In this document: positions 8,379-17,352 of the stretch, in pieces
How the letters are laid out: each line of letters starts with the position of its first letter
How positions within the stretch are numbered: position 1 is the stretch's first letter
Source of the DNA: Oceanispirochaeta sp. M1
Lineage (GTDB): Bacteria > Spirochaetota > Spirochaetia > DSM-2461
Length of the DNA stretch: 41,788 nucleotides
Direction: 5' to 3'
Assembly (NCBI RefSeq): GCF_003346715.1
Contig: NZ_QQPQ01000041.1
Location: 1 to 41,788 of the forward strand
Notes under the pieces: generated by a model
What the model was told of the DNA's origin: nothing
Database searches by the model: none
Seen by the model: only the letters and a program-made list of their open reading frames with translations
Position numbers and translations under genes: made by a program

Positions 8379-8435
8379 TACATTCAATTAAAATTTGAAG
8401 CCCTAAATAAGTTTCCCTCTTTATGGGAACTCCCA

Positions 8436-9014
8436 ATGTTTTCTGTTAATATAATAGCTGTGAAAATCCATCTGCTGACCCATCAGAAAGAATTGAAGAG
8501 GCCCACGAATACCGCTGCCCTTGTGGTTAAAACATTGGGGAGTGGCCTGGCGGAGCAGATCCTCTGGGGGAGAAAAAATCCCGACCAGAGTCTTCTTGAC
8601 TCCATAGCCCGGGGGAGGGCAGTTCTTCTGTACAAGGATTCAGAAGAGAAAGGGATTGAGGATCTCTCAGAGATCGATGACTTTATCATTCTGGATGGAA
8701 CCTGGCAGGAGGCCCGCAAGATCTATAATAAGAGTCCCTATCTTCATGGGGTGAAGACATTTTCATTTTCATCACAGAGCAAATCAAAATACAACATAAG
8801 ACGCAACCAGAAAGAAGGCGGCCTGTGCACCGCCGAATGCGTCATTGAGCTGCTGAAAATGAAGGGGGAATCTCAGAAGGCCGAGAAATTAAACACGGCC
8901 TTCCTTGAGTTCCTGAAAGCAATGATCACAAGGGTAGTGGTCCTTTCCTCCCCCTGCTCTCCCGAGGTGTATACGGCAGAAAAAGTCAGGGAAAATAAAG
9001 AAATAAAGAAATAA
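8436..9014 (+). CDS. DTW-domain protein, probable tRNA-uridine aminocarboxypropyltransferase
   Basis: The 192-residue protein matches the DTW family (TapT/YfiP-like), which puts the acp3 group on uridine 47 of tRNA using SAM. Visible landmarks are LLTHQKELKRPTNTA, ILDGTWQEARKIY (the DGTW motif, residues 87-90) and SKYNIRRNQKEGGLCTAECV. Full-length relatives start with a Cys-rich zinc segment before the THQKE motif. Here only about 13 residues precede it, and the upstream gene ends 57 bases away, so that segment is absent. There is no clear ribosome-binding site; GTG at 8460 is an alternative start. The last codons run through an (AAATAAAG)4 tandem repeat. Confidence 0.78.
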   Translation: MFSVNIIAVKIHLLTHQKELKRPTNTAALVVKTLGSGLAEQILWGRKNPDQSLLDSIARGRAVLLYKDSEEKGIEDLSEIDDFIILDGTWQEARKIYNKSPYLHGVKTFSFSSQSKSKYNIRRNQKEGGLCTAECVIELLKMKGESQKAEKLNTAFLEFLKAMITRVVVLSSPCSPEVYTAEKVRENKEIKK

Positions 9015-9024
9015 AGAAATAAAA
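8993..9024 (+). repeat. Four tandem copies of an 8-bp AAATAAAG-like unit
   Basis: The DNA between the DTW coding end and the ribokinase start contains AAATAAAG repeated about four times; the last copy ends AAATAAAA. The unit length is not a multiple of three, so slippage would change the last residues of the DTW protein. The array ends about 15 bases before the ribokinase ATG. Confidence 0.8.
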
Positions 9025-9038
9025 CAGGGAAAAACAAG

Positions 9039-9956
9039 ATGCAAAAACCAAAGATAACCGTTGTCGGCAGTAATATGGTCGACCTCATCTCCTATATCGA
9101 AAGAATGCCCCAGACGGGAGAAACCATCACGGCTCCGGACTTCTCTCTGGGATACGGCGGCAAGGGGGCCAATCAGGCTGTTGCCGCGTCCCTTCTGGGG
9201 GGAGATGTCCGCATGGTAACCAAGGTGGGGGATGATCTGTTCGGACCCAATACCATCAAAAATCTGGAGTCCTTCGGAATCAATACGGAGTTCTCCGAAA
9301 TTGTCCCCGGCGTCTCCAGCGGCGTGGCTCCGATCTTTGTCAATCCGGACTCCCATAACAGCATATTGATCATCAAGGGGGCAAACTCCCATCTTCTCCC
9401 GGAGGACATAGACCGGGCCGGAGATCTCATTCTGGATAGTGATATGGTCATCATGCAGTTGGAGGTGAATCTGGAAACCATTTACCACACTGTTGCATTG
9501 TGTGAGAAGAATAATATTCCAGTCATACTGAATCCGGCCCCTGCCGACCCGGCACTGGATGCCGAGAAGGTTAAAAGTGTCGCCTTCTTTGTTCCCAATG
9601 AAACCGAACTGCAGACCCTCACTAAGATGAACACAGACAGCATCGATCAGGTCAAAGAAGCCGCCGGGAGCCTCCGTGACAGGGGATTTCAGAATATTAT
9701 TGTGACCCTGGGTGAAAAGGGATCTCTGTTCTTTTCTAAAGACAAAACTGAAATTATTCCGGCTATAAAGGTTCAAAGCATCGATACGACGGGAGCCGGT
9801 GATGCCTTTATCGGCTGTTTTGCTGTCTACTACTGTGAGACGGGAGATGTCCTGAAGGCCATGAGTCTCGCCAACCGCTATGCGGCACTGTCGACGACAT
9901 GTCAGGGAACTCAGAAATCCTTTGCCAGCAGGCGGGAGCTGGAAGATCTTATATAA
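9039..9956 (+). CDS. rbsK: PfkB-family sugar kinase, probable ribokinase
   Basis: The 305-residue protein has the ribokinase layout: an N-terminal substrate lid and GYGGKGANQAVA (residues about 45-56), a central Rossmann-like domain, and the C-terminal anion-hole motif DTTGAGDAF with the catalytic Asp. NPAPADPAL is also typical of ribokinases. It phosphorylates a pentose or related sugar using ATP in the cytosol. It starts 24 bases after the DTW gene behind AGGGAAA. It may serve the ribose-type importer encoded a few kilobases away on the other strand, which lacks its own kinase. Other PfkB substrates such as deoxyribose or a nucleoside are possible. Confidence 0.85.
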   Translation: MQKPKITVVGSNMVDLISYIERMPQTGETITAPDFSLGYGGKGANQAVAASLLGGDVRMVTKVGDDLFGPNTIKNLESFGINTEFSEIVPGVSSGVAPIFVNPDSHNSILIIKGANSHLLPEDIDRAGDLILDSDMVIMQLEVNLETIYHTVALCEKNNIPVILNPAPADPALDAEKVKSVAFFVPNETELQTLTKMNTDSIDQVKEAAGSLRDRGFQNIIVTLGEKGSLFFSKDKTEIIPAIKVQSIDTTGAGDAFIGCFAVYYCETGDVLKAMSLANRYAALSTTCQGTQKSFASRRELEDLI

Positions 9957-10076
9957 GAAATCCTGTCCACACATATCCTGTATCCGACTACCTGATGAAC
10001 TGTCGATCAATCAGGCTGTCAGGGTTTCCAGGAATTCTCCCTAAAAATGGTCCTGCCAACTTTGGGCGGAAGCAGC

Positions 10077-11075
10077 TTATCTTCTTTTATCATTGTCATA
10101 CACCAGACCTAACTGATCCTTGATCTCATCAATAGTTTCCATCAATTGAACTGTATCGGATAAAGGCATGATCTCATTTTCAAGTTTCCCTTCTCTGATA
10201 GATTGGGAGGCAGCAGAAATCTCAAACTGGAAGCCCACCTTATCATCATACTCAAATCTTTTTTTGACAGTATCTGAATCTATAAGATCCAGACAAACTT
10301 CATCGGCTCCATGAAATCTTTCAGGAAGGGTTATTCTTCCCTCTGTTCCGATAATTTCGGCTCGGGAAACAACAGGAGCATTGACTGTAGAGTTCAGCAT
10401 TGCCAGGGCACCTGATTCGTAACGGAATATATAGGTAGATTGCACATCCACTCCGGTTGTACCAATCTCTGCCAGAGCCTTTATCTCTACAGGTTTCTCT
10501 CTCATGACCATATTGGCAAAGGATAGGGGATAGATTCCCGCATCCAGCATGGCTCCACCGGCCAGGGCGGGATTAAAAAGACGATGTTCCGGTTCAAAAG
10601 GGAATTTGAAGCCGAATGTGGCCCGGATCTGTTTGATCTCCCCGATGACTTTTCTATCCAGAAGTTCTCTGACATAGACGATAGCCGGTATAAATCTGGT
10701 CCACATCCCTTCCATCATAAATAACTTTTTTTCAGCTGCCAGAGCCTTCAGGGCTCTCATCTCAGCCCCGTTAACTGTCATTGGTTTTTCACAGAGCACA
10801 TGTTTGCCGGCCTCTAGAATCTCTTTTATATTTTCATAATGATAGTTATGAGTCGTGGCAACATATACCGCATCAACATCATTATTATTCAGCAGTGAAG
10901 TGTAATCAGTATATACATTTTCAATTCCATGTTTCGCTGCAAAGGCTTCGGCTTTTCCTTCTGTTCTGGAAGCAGCGGCAATGACTTCTGCATCATTAAC
11001 AGCCTTGGCACTATATGCAAACTTATTGGCGATACCACCACAGCCGAGGATACCCCAATTGATTTTATTATTCAT
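10077..11075 (-). CDS. Gfo/Idh/MocA-family NAD(P)-dependent oxidoreductase
   Basis: The 332-residue protein has an N-terminal Rossmann fold (WGILGCGGIANKF, residues about 7-19), the conserved EKP catalytic-Lys motif in LCEKPMTV, and a C-terminal alpha/beta substrate domain (AGGAMLDAGIYPLSF). The ATG at 11075 is chosen over one nine codons upstream because AAAGGA precedes it. The family oxidises or epimerises sugars and inositols or acts on sugar-like rings. It is the last gene of the sulfatase operon, just after the flavodoxin-like gene, so it probably acts on the desulfated sugar. The substrate is not determinable. Confidence 0.92.
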   Translation of the reverse strand: MNNKINWGILGCGGIANKFAYSAKAVNDAEVIAAASRTEGKAEAFAAKHGIENVYTDYTSLLNNNDVDAVYVATTHNYHYENIKEILEAGKHVLCEKPMTVNGAEMRALKALAAEKKLFMMEGMWTRFIPAIVYVRELLDRKVIGEIKQIRATFGFKFPFEPEHRLFNPALAGGAMLDAGIYPLSFANMVMREKPVEIKALAEIGTTGVDVQSTYIFRYESGALAMLNSTVNAPVVSRAEIIGTEGRITLPERFHGADEVCLDLIDSDTVKKRFEYDDKVGFQFEISAASQSIREGKLENEIMPLSDTVQLMETIDEIKDQLGLVYDNDKRR

Positions 11076-11108
11076 AATTTGATTCCTTTTATGCCTCATC
11101 ATTTCAGT

Positions 11109-11678
11109 TTATTTAAGGGATGCCAGCTTTTTACCCAGGGCCGCCGCTTTTTTTATGACGTCCTCATTCTTTTCTATATCCCCCGGATCTGCGGCACTGC
11201 CGTATACCATCCCTGCATTGACTGCTCCTAGATAGTTGAACATGTCCTGAAGGGATCGTAATGCATTTACAGCACCCGAATCAAAGGGATTATCATCAGC
11301 AAAGCACATGAGCGCTGCCATATTTTTGTCCCGGAAGATATTTTTCTCATCGACACCCACGGCATAAAGACGGTCTATGAAGGTTTTAAGCTGGGCGGAA
11401 AGGTTGAACCAGTACACAGGGCTTGCGAAGACAATGGCATCCGACTCTTCCAGCTTCTTGTAGAGCGGGGTCATATCATCTTTGATGATGCACCCGGGAG
11501 ATGTTTCCTTCTGGCAGTGGTTACAGCCCCTGCAGGGACTGATGTCGAGACCGGCGAGGTAGACAGTTTCTACGTCAGCTCCGTTTTCTACGGCAGCATT
11601 AGCAAGTGCTTCAGCAAGGGCTGCTGTATTTCCATTCTTTCTGGGACTGCCCAGGATAACTATGATTTTCTTTTTCAT
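11109..11678 (-). CDS. Flavodoxin-fold NAD(P)H-dependent FMN reductase with Cys cluster
   Basis: The 189-residue protein starts MKKKIIVILGSPRKNGNTAAL, the FMN phosphate loop of the NADPH-dependent FMN reductase family. CRGCNHCQKETSPGC (about residues 49-63) fits the compact CX2CX2CX7C motif of iron-sulfur flavoproteins, which bind one [4Fe-4S] cluster. FASPVYWFNLSAQLKTFIDR is the second flavin-binding loop. It sits between the second sulfatase and the Gfo/Idh/MocA gene on the same strand. Such proteins pass electrons or reduce small molecules. A role for it in this operon, for example supplying electrons for sulfatase maturation, is only a guess. Confidence 0.88.
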   Translation of the reverse strand: MKKKIIVILGSPRKNGNTAALAEALANAAVENGADVETVYLAGLDISPCRGCNHCQKETSPGCIIKDDMTPLYKKLEESDAIVFASPVYWFNLSAQLKTFIDRLYAVGVDEKNIFRDKNMAALMCFADDNPFDSGAVNALRSLQDMFNYLGAVNAGMVYGSAADPGDIEKNEDVIKKAAALGKKLASLK

Positions 11679-11759
11679 AAATCTGCCTCATATTAAATGA
11701 TCTCACTGACTGACAGATTTATTGTAATTCATATCAGTGATATATGGGACAGGAAAGTC

Positions 11760-13154
11760 TCAGTTTTCTGAGTAGAAATCCCAGAAGGCCCTCCCCGTAG
11801 GGTGTTTCAGATCATCCCAGTCATCACGAAGTTTATATAGCTTCTCTTTCATCTCTTCTACTTTTTCGGGATTCTGACTAACCAGATTATTCAATTCCCA
11901 TGGGTCTGATGCCAGATTAAACAACTGGGTCTCTCTGAAATCAGATCCTGCATATTCAACCAGTTTATATTCATCCGATTTTACGGCTCTCAGTTTATCC
12001 TCATATGCAAAATACATATCTTCTCTGTGGCCGCTTCTGTCATTTTTCTGCATGGAATCTTTCAGGCTGTTCCCTTCTACAGAGACGGGGCGTTCAATGC
12101 CTAGAAGATCAATTAAAGTAGGGAAGATATCAAAGAGGTAGCAGTGATCATTACGCTGTTCATTGGAGGGGATTCCTGGACCTTTAAAGACAAGGGGAAC
12201 CCTGGTGCTGTGTTCGTAGGCACTCTGCTTGCCAAAGAGCCCATGCTGTCCAAGGGCCAGGCCGTTGTCTCCGGCAAAGATGATAATACTGTTTTCCATC
12301 TCTCCCTTTTTTTCGAGGGTTGCAAGAATATCACCTATGGCATCATCCAGATGGGCAATCATGGCGTAATATTCTGCCATATGCTGGCGGACCTCTTTCT
12401 CTGTCCGGGGGTAGGGTGCAAGAACTTCATCTCTAACATCCCTGATTCCATAATCGAAACTATGCTCCGGGGCAAAATTCTCAGGGAGTGTAATCTTTTC
12501 TGGATCAAACATATCCATGTATTTCTGGGGCATGGTTCTGGGGTCATGGGGTGCCATAAAGGCTACACTTAAGAAAAATGGTTTATCACTCTCCCTGTTC
12601 TCCAGCCAGTTTATTGTTGTTTCTGCAAAAAGGTCGGTGGAGTGCTTTCCCGGGCTTATATGGTCGCTCTGCATTACATCCATCTCTCTGGAATGAAAGG
12701 CATCCTTGATATAGGGAACAGCGCTGTCATATTTACCTGTGGGATCAAAGCTGTGGGCGGGGACATTCCAATGATCCCACATCCCTCCAAAGAATATTTC
12801 TCCCCCTTCGCTGAAGCTTCTGGCATAGGCATCAGAGCCGTTGTGCCATTTTCCTGTTCCGAAGCAGTCATAGCCCTGTTTCTGAAGATGTTCTCCCATC
12901 AGTACATGTTCTTTTGGTATCTCCTGCCCTTCTTTCTGAAGATGGAAGAGGGATCTCCCCGTATGAAGCATGGCCCTGCTGGGCATACAGACTGCCCCAC
13001 AGGTTCCACCAGGTATATGGGCATGAGTAAAACTGCAGCCCTCTTTTACAAGTTTATCCATATTGGGGGTGTGTACTTCTTTGTTGCCAAGGGCATTGAT
13101 TGTATTAAAATGTTGATCATCTGTAAAAAGCAGTATTATGTTTGGTTTATTCAT
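11760..13154 (-). CDS. Sulfatase (type I, Cys-type formylglycine), second of the pair
   Basis: The 464-residue protein has the alkaline-phosphatase fold. Metal ligands sit in IILLFTDDQ (Asp11-Asp12 region) and in IIFAGDNGLALGQHG. The formylglycine motif is CMPSRAMLHTGR, with Cys56 as the residue converted to formylglycine. The mature sequence starts at residue 1 with no signal peptide, so the enzyme is predicted to be cytoplasmic, acting on an imported sulfate ester. The start codon lies within the end of the preceding sulfatase gene (8-base overlap). Activation needs a formylglycine-generating enzyme (anSME in anaerobes), which is not in this window. The choline-sulfatase-like subgroup is possible but cannot be fixed. 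Confidence 0.93.
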   Translation of the reverse strand: MNKPNIILLFTDDQHFNTINALGNKEVHTPNMDKLVKEGCSFTHAHIPGGTCGAVCMPSRAMLHTGRSLFHLQKEGQEIPKEHVLMGEHLQKQGYDCFGTGKWHNGSDAYARSFSEGGEIFFGGMWDHWNVPAHSFDPTGKYDSAVPYIKDAFHSREMDVMQSDHISPGKHSTDLFAETTINWLENRESDKPFFLSVAFMAPHDPRTMPQKYMDMFDPEKITLPENFAPEHSFDYGIRDVRDEVLAPYPRTEKEVRQHMAEYYAMIAHLDDAIGDILATLEKKGEMENSIIIFAGDNGLALGQHGLFGKQSAYEHSTRVPLVFKGPGIPSNEQRNDHCYLFDIFPTLIDLLGIERPVSVEGNSLKDSMQKNDRSGHREDMYFAYEDKLRAVKSDEYKLVEYAGSDFRETQLFNLASDPWELNNLVSQNPEKVEEMKEKLYKLRDDWDDLKHPTGRAFWDFYSEN

Positions 13155-14496
13155 GGAGACCTCGCTTTTCTATTTCCTGTTCCGGAAAACTATAATCCCT
13201 GTACCAGGGAGGTAATTCCTTTGCTAATAATTCTGCCTCTGTTGAGCAGTTCTCTATAAGATTTTCTTTTTCTGAAAAGTCGGAGCGTGAGTAGAGCTCT
13301 CTTTTTCCATCTTTCCACTCAATCAGTTTGTAATTGTCATTAAGGACAAGACGCCAATCATAGCCCTTTCCCTTTTCTGTACTGAGGGAAGAACTTCCAT
13401 GTTCTCTTACATGCTCAGACTTTCCTGAAAGAATTGGCCAGAGTGATCTGCTGTCCGTTTTGCTGCTGATGGGCACTGCAGCGGCTTCAAGAATTGTGGC
13501 ATAGAGGTCAATTAGTTCTACGATTGAATTATTTACGGCGCCTTTTTTTATACCGGGACCACTGAATATCATGGGAATACCCAGGGATGGATTGTAGGGG
13601 AGACATTTTCCATAATGTCCTCGATCCCCAAGCATCTCACCGTGGTCTGAGGCAAATACTATTACTGTATTTTTAAGATCTCCCCTCTCTTCCAGTTTTT
13701 CAATAAAACCTCCGATCAGGCTGTCTATATTATCCATCATGGCAGCATAACAGCGCCTGATCTGCATATGATCTATGGATTCATCTCCATTTTCAGGGAC
13801 AGGAAAGTTAATGTCTTTATAGAGGCCGGCCATCTTTTCAGTAATATCAAAGGGGAGGTGGGGACCTGTAAAATTAACCTGAAGGAACCAGGGTTTTTCA
13901 CTGTCTGAATTTTCAATCAGTTTCAATCCGTTTCGGCATACCCAGTCGTCGCCATACTGTTCCTGTTTCAGAATGGAGGGTGAAGTTCCAAGAGATCCCC
14001 GGTCTTCCATATTACTGATATATTCTTCAACAACACCCTGATCTTTCAGATAAGTTATATAAGGACCGCAGCTCCCTTTTTTGTATGCTGCAACTGCGTC
14101 AATTTTTCCTTCGGAGTCTATGCCGGAGCTGAATCCCCAGTCTTCCAGAAGATTCTTTCCATTAGTTCCCCAAATAAAAGCGGGTTTATGAAGGTCGAAT
14201 TTCCCACAGCCCAAGACTTCATAACCGCTGTCTCGTAGTTCCTTGTAAAAGGTCTGAGAGTCTAGAGGCAGGTTCTCTGTATTATCTTTAACACCTGCGT
14301 TGTGGTATTTCATTCCTGTTGCCAGGGCAGCCCTTGCGGGAGCACAGAGAGGTGAGGGTGAGATGGCATTGCTGAAATAGCATCCCGACTCTTTTAATTC
14401 TTTGAGATTCCCGGTCCTTAGGGGTATCTCTGATTCACCTTCAAGCCAGGCCGGTCGCCACTGGTCTGGAAAAAGAAGTAAAATATTCGGTCTCAT
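13147..14496 (-). CDS. Sulfatase (type I, Cys-type formylglycine), first of the pair
   Basis: The 449-residue protein begins MRPNILLLFPDQWRPAW, with the metal-binding Asp in the first strand. The formylglycine motif is CAPARAALATG (Cys51, C-X-P-X-R), and a second metal site is VIVFASDHGEMLGDRGHYGK. No signal peptide is present, so it should work in the cytoplasm like its neighbour. The ATG overlaps the LacI stop (ATGA), and its own end overlaps the next sulfatase, giving a tightly coupled LacI-sulfatase-sulfatase unit. The two sulfatases differ widely in sequence, which suggests that two sulfate positions, or two different substrates, are handled. Confidence 0.93.
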   Translation of the reverse strand: MRPNILLLFPDQWRPAWLEGESEIPLRTGNLKELKESGCYFSNAISPSPLCAPARAALATGMKYHNAGVKDNTENLPLDSQTFYKELRDSGYEVLGCGKFDLHKPAFIWGTNGKNLLEDWGFSSGIDSEGKIDAVAAYKKGSCGPYITYLKDQGVVEEYISNMEDRGSLGTSPSILKQEQYGDDWVCRNGLKLIENSDSEKPWFLQVNFTGPHLPFDITEKMAGLYKDINFPVPENGDESIDHMQIRRCYAAMMDNIDSLIGGFIEKLEERGDLKNTVIVFASDHGEMLGDRGHYGKCLPYNPSLGIPMIFSGPGIKKGAVNNSIVELIDLYATILEAAAVPISSKTDSRSLWPILSGKSEHVREHGSSSLSTEKGKGYDWRLVLNDNYKLIEWKDGKRELYSRSDFSEKENLIENCSTEAELLAKELPPWYRDYSFPEQEIEKRGLHE

Positions 14497-15512
14497 ATAG
14501 ATTTCAAGTCCTTTACGGATTTTCGGATATTCAATGACATGGGTATTTCAATATCTTCAGGTTCTGTGGGGTTTCCATTTTCAATGCGTTTCAGAAGAAG
14601 CTTTCCTGCGGTACTTCCCATTTTTTCAAGATCATGTTCTACGGTGGTCAGAGCGGGTGTAATAATTTCTATTCCCGGGTAGTAGTCATGTCCTATGAGT
14701 GAGACATCCTCCCCCAGTTGCAGATCACTCTTGTTCAGAGCCAGAACACATCCCATAGTAAGGTAATAGCTGGTGCAATAGACTGCTGTGGGAGGATTTC
14801 TCTTAAGTTCCTCCAAAACAATATCCCTGGCATTATTCATTGTATAGTCTGTCCAGAGTATGGAGTATTCACTCTCTGGGATACCGTATTTTCTGAAGGC
14901 TTCACGACAGCCTTCCATTCGCTCATTAGTAACCATTGTACCCCGACGTCCAGTGACAATTCGTATATTTCTATGACCCTTATTTATCAGCTCTTCAATG
15001 GCATTATAAGAAGCCATTCTGTTGCCCCCGTGAATATAATCACAGGGAAGGTCTTTTATCTTGTCTGAAAGACAGATAATGGGAGTCTCATTTCTCAGAT
15101 ACCTCTGCATCTCCTCTAAACAGCTGTCTCCGTGGGAGAGAGGGAAAATGATCAGACCGTCAATGGAGCGCTGTTCAAAAATCTTCAGGCGCTGTTTCAA
15201 ACGTTCCGGGTCTCTTTCATAGTCACTGATTATCAGGGTATAGCCTTTTTCTTCGAGTACCAGGTCGATGGCTTTAAGAATATCCAGAGAGAACAGTCCC
15301 GTCAGTTCGGGAATCAGGACTGCCACAGTCATTGAACGGTGAGATTTCAGCCCCTTGGCTATAATGTTTTCTTTAAATCCCAACTCTTCAATGGCCTGCT
15401 CTACCTTGATTTTGTTATAATCTCTCAGTTCATAACCGTTGAGGTGACGGGAAATTGTTCCCGGGGAGACTCCGGCCATTTTTGCAACATCGTAGATGGT
15501 ACTCTTTTTCAT
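14493..15512 (-). CDS. LacI-family transcriptional regulator of the sulfatase operon
   Basis: The 339-residue protein opens with the LacI headpiece MKKSTIYDVAKMAGVSPGTI (helix-turn-helix) and the hinge region, followed by a periplasmic-binding-protein-like effector domain (VAVLIPELTGLFSLDILKAI to the C-terminus). The start at 15512 is used because the frame open upstream of it is only the opposite-frame shadow of the permease gene, and AAGGG precedes this ATG. It starts two bases after the permease stop and overlaps the first sulfatase by ATGA. I infer that it binds the two AAACCGGTTT palindromes upstream of the binding-protein gene, the classic LacI operator core, and so autoregulates its operon. 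Confidence 0.93.
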   Translation of the reverse strand: MKKSTIYDVAKMAGVSPGTISRHLNGYELRDYNKIKVEQAIEELGFKENIIAKGLKSHRSMTVAVLIPELTGLFSLDILKAIDLVLEEKGYTLIISDYERDPERLKQRLKIFEQRSIDGLIIFPLSHGDSCLEEMQRYLRNETPIICLSDKIKDLPCDYIHGGNRMASYNAIEELINKGHRNIRIVTGRRGTMVTNERMEGCREAFRKYGIPESEYSILWTDYTMNNARDIVLEELKRNPPTAVYCTSYYLTMGCVLALNKSDLQLGEDVSLIGHDYYPGIEIITPALTTVEHDLEKMGSTAGKLLLKRIENGNPTEPEDIEIPMSLNIRKSVKDLKSI

Positions 15513-15514
15513 AA

Positions 15515-16339
15515 TTAACCCTTTATGGCTCCAGCTGTCATTCCGGATCTCATAAATTTCTGAAAAAATGAGAACAGAACAATAATGGGAACGGCAATAA
15601 CCACCATGGCTGCATAGTAGCGGCCCAGGTTGTCGGGAGTGCCTCCCAGTGAATCCTTGAATCGACTGACTGCCAGAGTTGCTGTCATCAATTTGGGATC
15701 TGATGTAAAGAGTGCGGGTGTAAGATAATCCTTGAAGGACCACATAAATGAGAGCACCGAGAGATTTAGTAATGCCGGAGTAGACAGAGGCATGTAGATT
15801 CTAGTGAATATTCTGAAATCTCCTGCTCCATCCATATAGGCAGACTCCATCAGCTCATTGGGAAGACTGTCAAAGAAATTGCGCATCATCAGTACTGAAA
15901 AGGGGAGAGTCAGCGCAGCCTCAGGGAGGAATATTGATGCCCTTGTATTAATAATATTCATTCTTGTAAGGGTGAAGAAAAGAGGCGCAATCATTACGGT
16001 GATGGGTACACTCATAAATGAAATAACCACCACATAAAGAATCTTTTTCCCAACAAAATGCATTTTTGAAAAAGCATATCCGGACATTGCTGCAATTCCT
16101 ACTACGATTATACTGTGGATAAGAGCGACATAAAAACTGTTCCCCAGAGTAGAAAATACAGAAACACCTGCTATTTTTGTAGTAAATACAGAAATATAGT
16201 TACCCCATCCGTTGAACAGCAGAGATTGTTTTAGAGCTGAATATGCGGGAAACAACCAGATAAAGGAACAGATAAAAAGTATGATCTGCATCATTCTTTT
16301 TTCGGAATTATTGACTCTGAAAATATCAGCTGTTTTCAT
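15515..16339 (-). CDS. Carbohydrate ABC transporter permease, MalG type
   Basis: The 274-residue inner-membrane protein has about six membrane segments. The EAA loop that docks the ATPase reads ELMESAYMDGAGDFRIFTRI, a textbook MalG/CUT1 motif. It starts four bases inside the end of the other permease gene, behind AAAGGAG. With the MalF-type permease and binding protein it forms a CUT1 importer. No ATPase gene is present in the operon, so a shared MsmK/UgpC-type ATPase from elsewhere in the genome must energise it, as is common for CUT1 systems. Confidence 0.94.
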   Translation of the reverse strand: MKTADIFRVNNSEKRMMQIILFICSFIWLFPAYSALKQSLLFNGWGNYISVFTTKIAGVSVFSTLGNSFYVALIHSIIVVGIAAMSGYAFSKMHFVGKKILYVVVISFMSVPITVMIAPLFFTLTRMNIINTRASIFLPEAALTLPFSVLMMRNFFDSLPNELMESAYMDGAGDFRIFTRIYMPLSTPALLNLSVLSFMWSFKDYLTPALFTSDPKLMTATLAVSRFKDSLGGTPDNLGRYYAAMVVIAVPIIVLFSFFQKFMRSGMTAGAIKG

Positions 16340-17232
16340 TTATTACTCCTTTTGGCTTTTACAACTTTTGGATTGAAAGCTGAGAGGATAATTCCTGACA
16401 TAACAAACGCGAGTATAAGTGTCAGGGTAGAAATTGCATTTACATAACCTATATTTCTTCCGCCCCCTTCTGCAAAGAAGGTGTAAATATAGGTACCTGT
16501 AATTTCTGTTGATCTGGCAGGTCCTCCTGCTGTCAGCAGATAGACTCTCTCAAAAGCCCTGAATGTAGTTAGCATAAGGGTCATCACAATGGTTTTATGT
16601 GAGTGAATTACTGTGGGGAATATAATCTGTGTCGTGATTCTCCAGAAACCGGCACCATCGATCTGTGCTGATTCAAACATCCCTTTATCAAGTGTTGCCA
16701 GCTCGGCCTGATAATACATCATGGGTATACCGATCATAAAAAGAGAAATCGTCAAGACAGAGATGTAGGCCATTGCGGGGTCTGAAAGCCAGTGTACCGG
16801 GGTTATTCTTAATACTGCAAGAAAATCGTTGAGAGCTCCAAAGCGGTATCGGAGCATTCCTCCAAATATTGCCGCAATTAAGGCATTGGGAAGCAGTGTG
16901 GGGACAAAGAACAGTGTTCTGAAAAAATTACCACCCTTGATACTGAATGCCAGAAATACAGAGAAGATGAATCCCAGGCTGATGCCGAAGAATACGGATG
17001 ATGCTGCGAATACAAGGGTATTGATTATTGCTTTGAAGAAATAAGGGTCCTGCAGGGCTATTTTGTAATACTGAAGACCTACAAACTTGCTTCTGTTAAA
17101 AAGCAGGTCAGTCTTAAAGAAACTGCCTTGAACCAGGAGTATAAAACTGTATATAACAAACACCCCGAGAATAAGCATGAGGGGGAGTATGAAAAGATAT
17201 CCCCTCCAATTATGCTTTTCCGTACTATTCAT
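16336..17232 (-). CDS. Carbohydrate ABC transporter permease, MalF/UgpA type
   Basis: The 298-residue protein has about six membrane segments. It starts MNSTEKHNWRGYLFILPLML behind AAAAGGAA and carries an EAA loop (ATLDKGMFESAQIDGAGFWR). It pairs with the downstream MalG-type permease through a 4-base overlap. A 120-base gap with a strong hairpin separates it from the binding-protein gene upstream. It forms half of the membrane channel of the importer for the presumed sulfated sugar. Confidence 0.94.
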   Translation of the reverse strand: MNSTEKHNWRGYLFILPLMLILGVFVIYSFILLVQGSFFKTDLLFNRSKFVGLQYYKIALQDPYFFKAIINTLVFAASSVFFGISLGFIFSVFLAFSIKGGNFFRTLFFVPTLLPNALIAAIFGGMLRYRFGALNDFLAVLRITPVHWLSDPAMAYISVLTISLFMIGIPMMYYQAELATLDKGMFESAQIDGAGFWRITTQIIFPTVIHSHKTIVMTLMLTTFRAFERVYLLTAGGPARSTEITGTYIYTFFAEGGGRNIGYVNAISTLTLILAFVMSGIILSAFNPKVVKAKRSNK

Positions 17233-17319
17233 AAAAGATTCCTTTTTTGTTATTGCAGATTAATTGAGTTACAATTTTAAGGTTTATTTTGATTTTCTGA
17301 TATAACTGTTTATATAAAT

Positions 17320-17339
17320 TCCCCCTGTGAACAGGGGGA
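17320..17339 (-). promoter_or_regulatory. Intercistronic hairpin after the binding-protein gene
   Basis: TCCCCCTG and CAGGGGGA, closing a short TGAA loop, form a 7-9 bp GC-rich stem. It sits 13 bases after the binding-protein stop and before the permease genes. On the transcribed strand AATTTATATAAAC follows, not a U-run, so read-through should be substantial. The likely role is 3'-end protection of the binding-protein mRNA. Confidence 0.75.
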
Positions 17340-17352
17340 TATGAGTTAATAA

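Noticed and set aside
8889-10010. 373-codon open frame antisense to ribokinase
   Set aside because: The ribokinase frame has every family motif; the opposite frame shows none and crosses the DTW gene.
9957-10076. Terminator between ribokinase and the Gfo/Idh/MocA gene
   Set aside because: Only a weak CCTGAT/ATCAGG pair with a 13-base loop (9991-10015) and no U-run was found.
15513-15743. 77-residue N-terminal extension of the LacI regulator
   Set aside because: It overlaps the permease gene out of frame; the LacI headpiece starts exactly at 15512 behind a ribosome-binding site.
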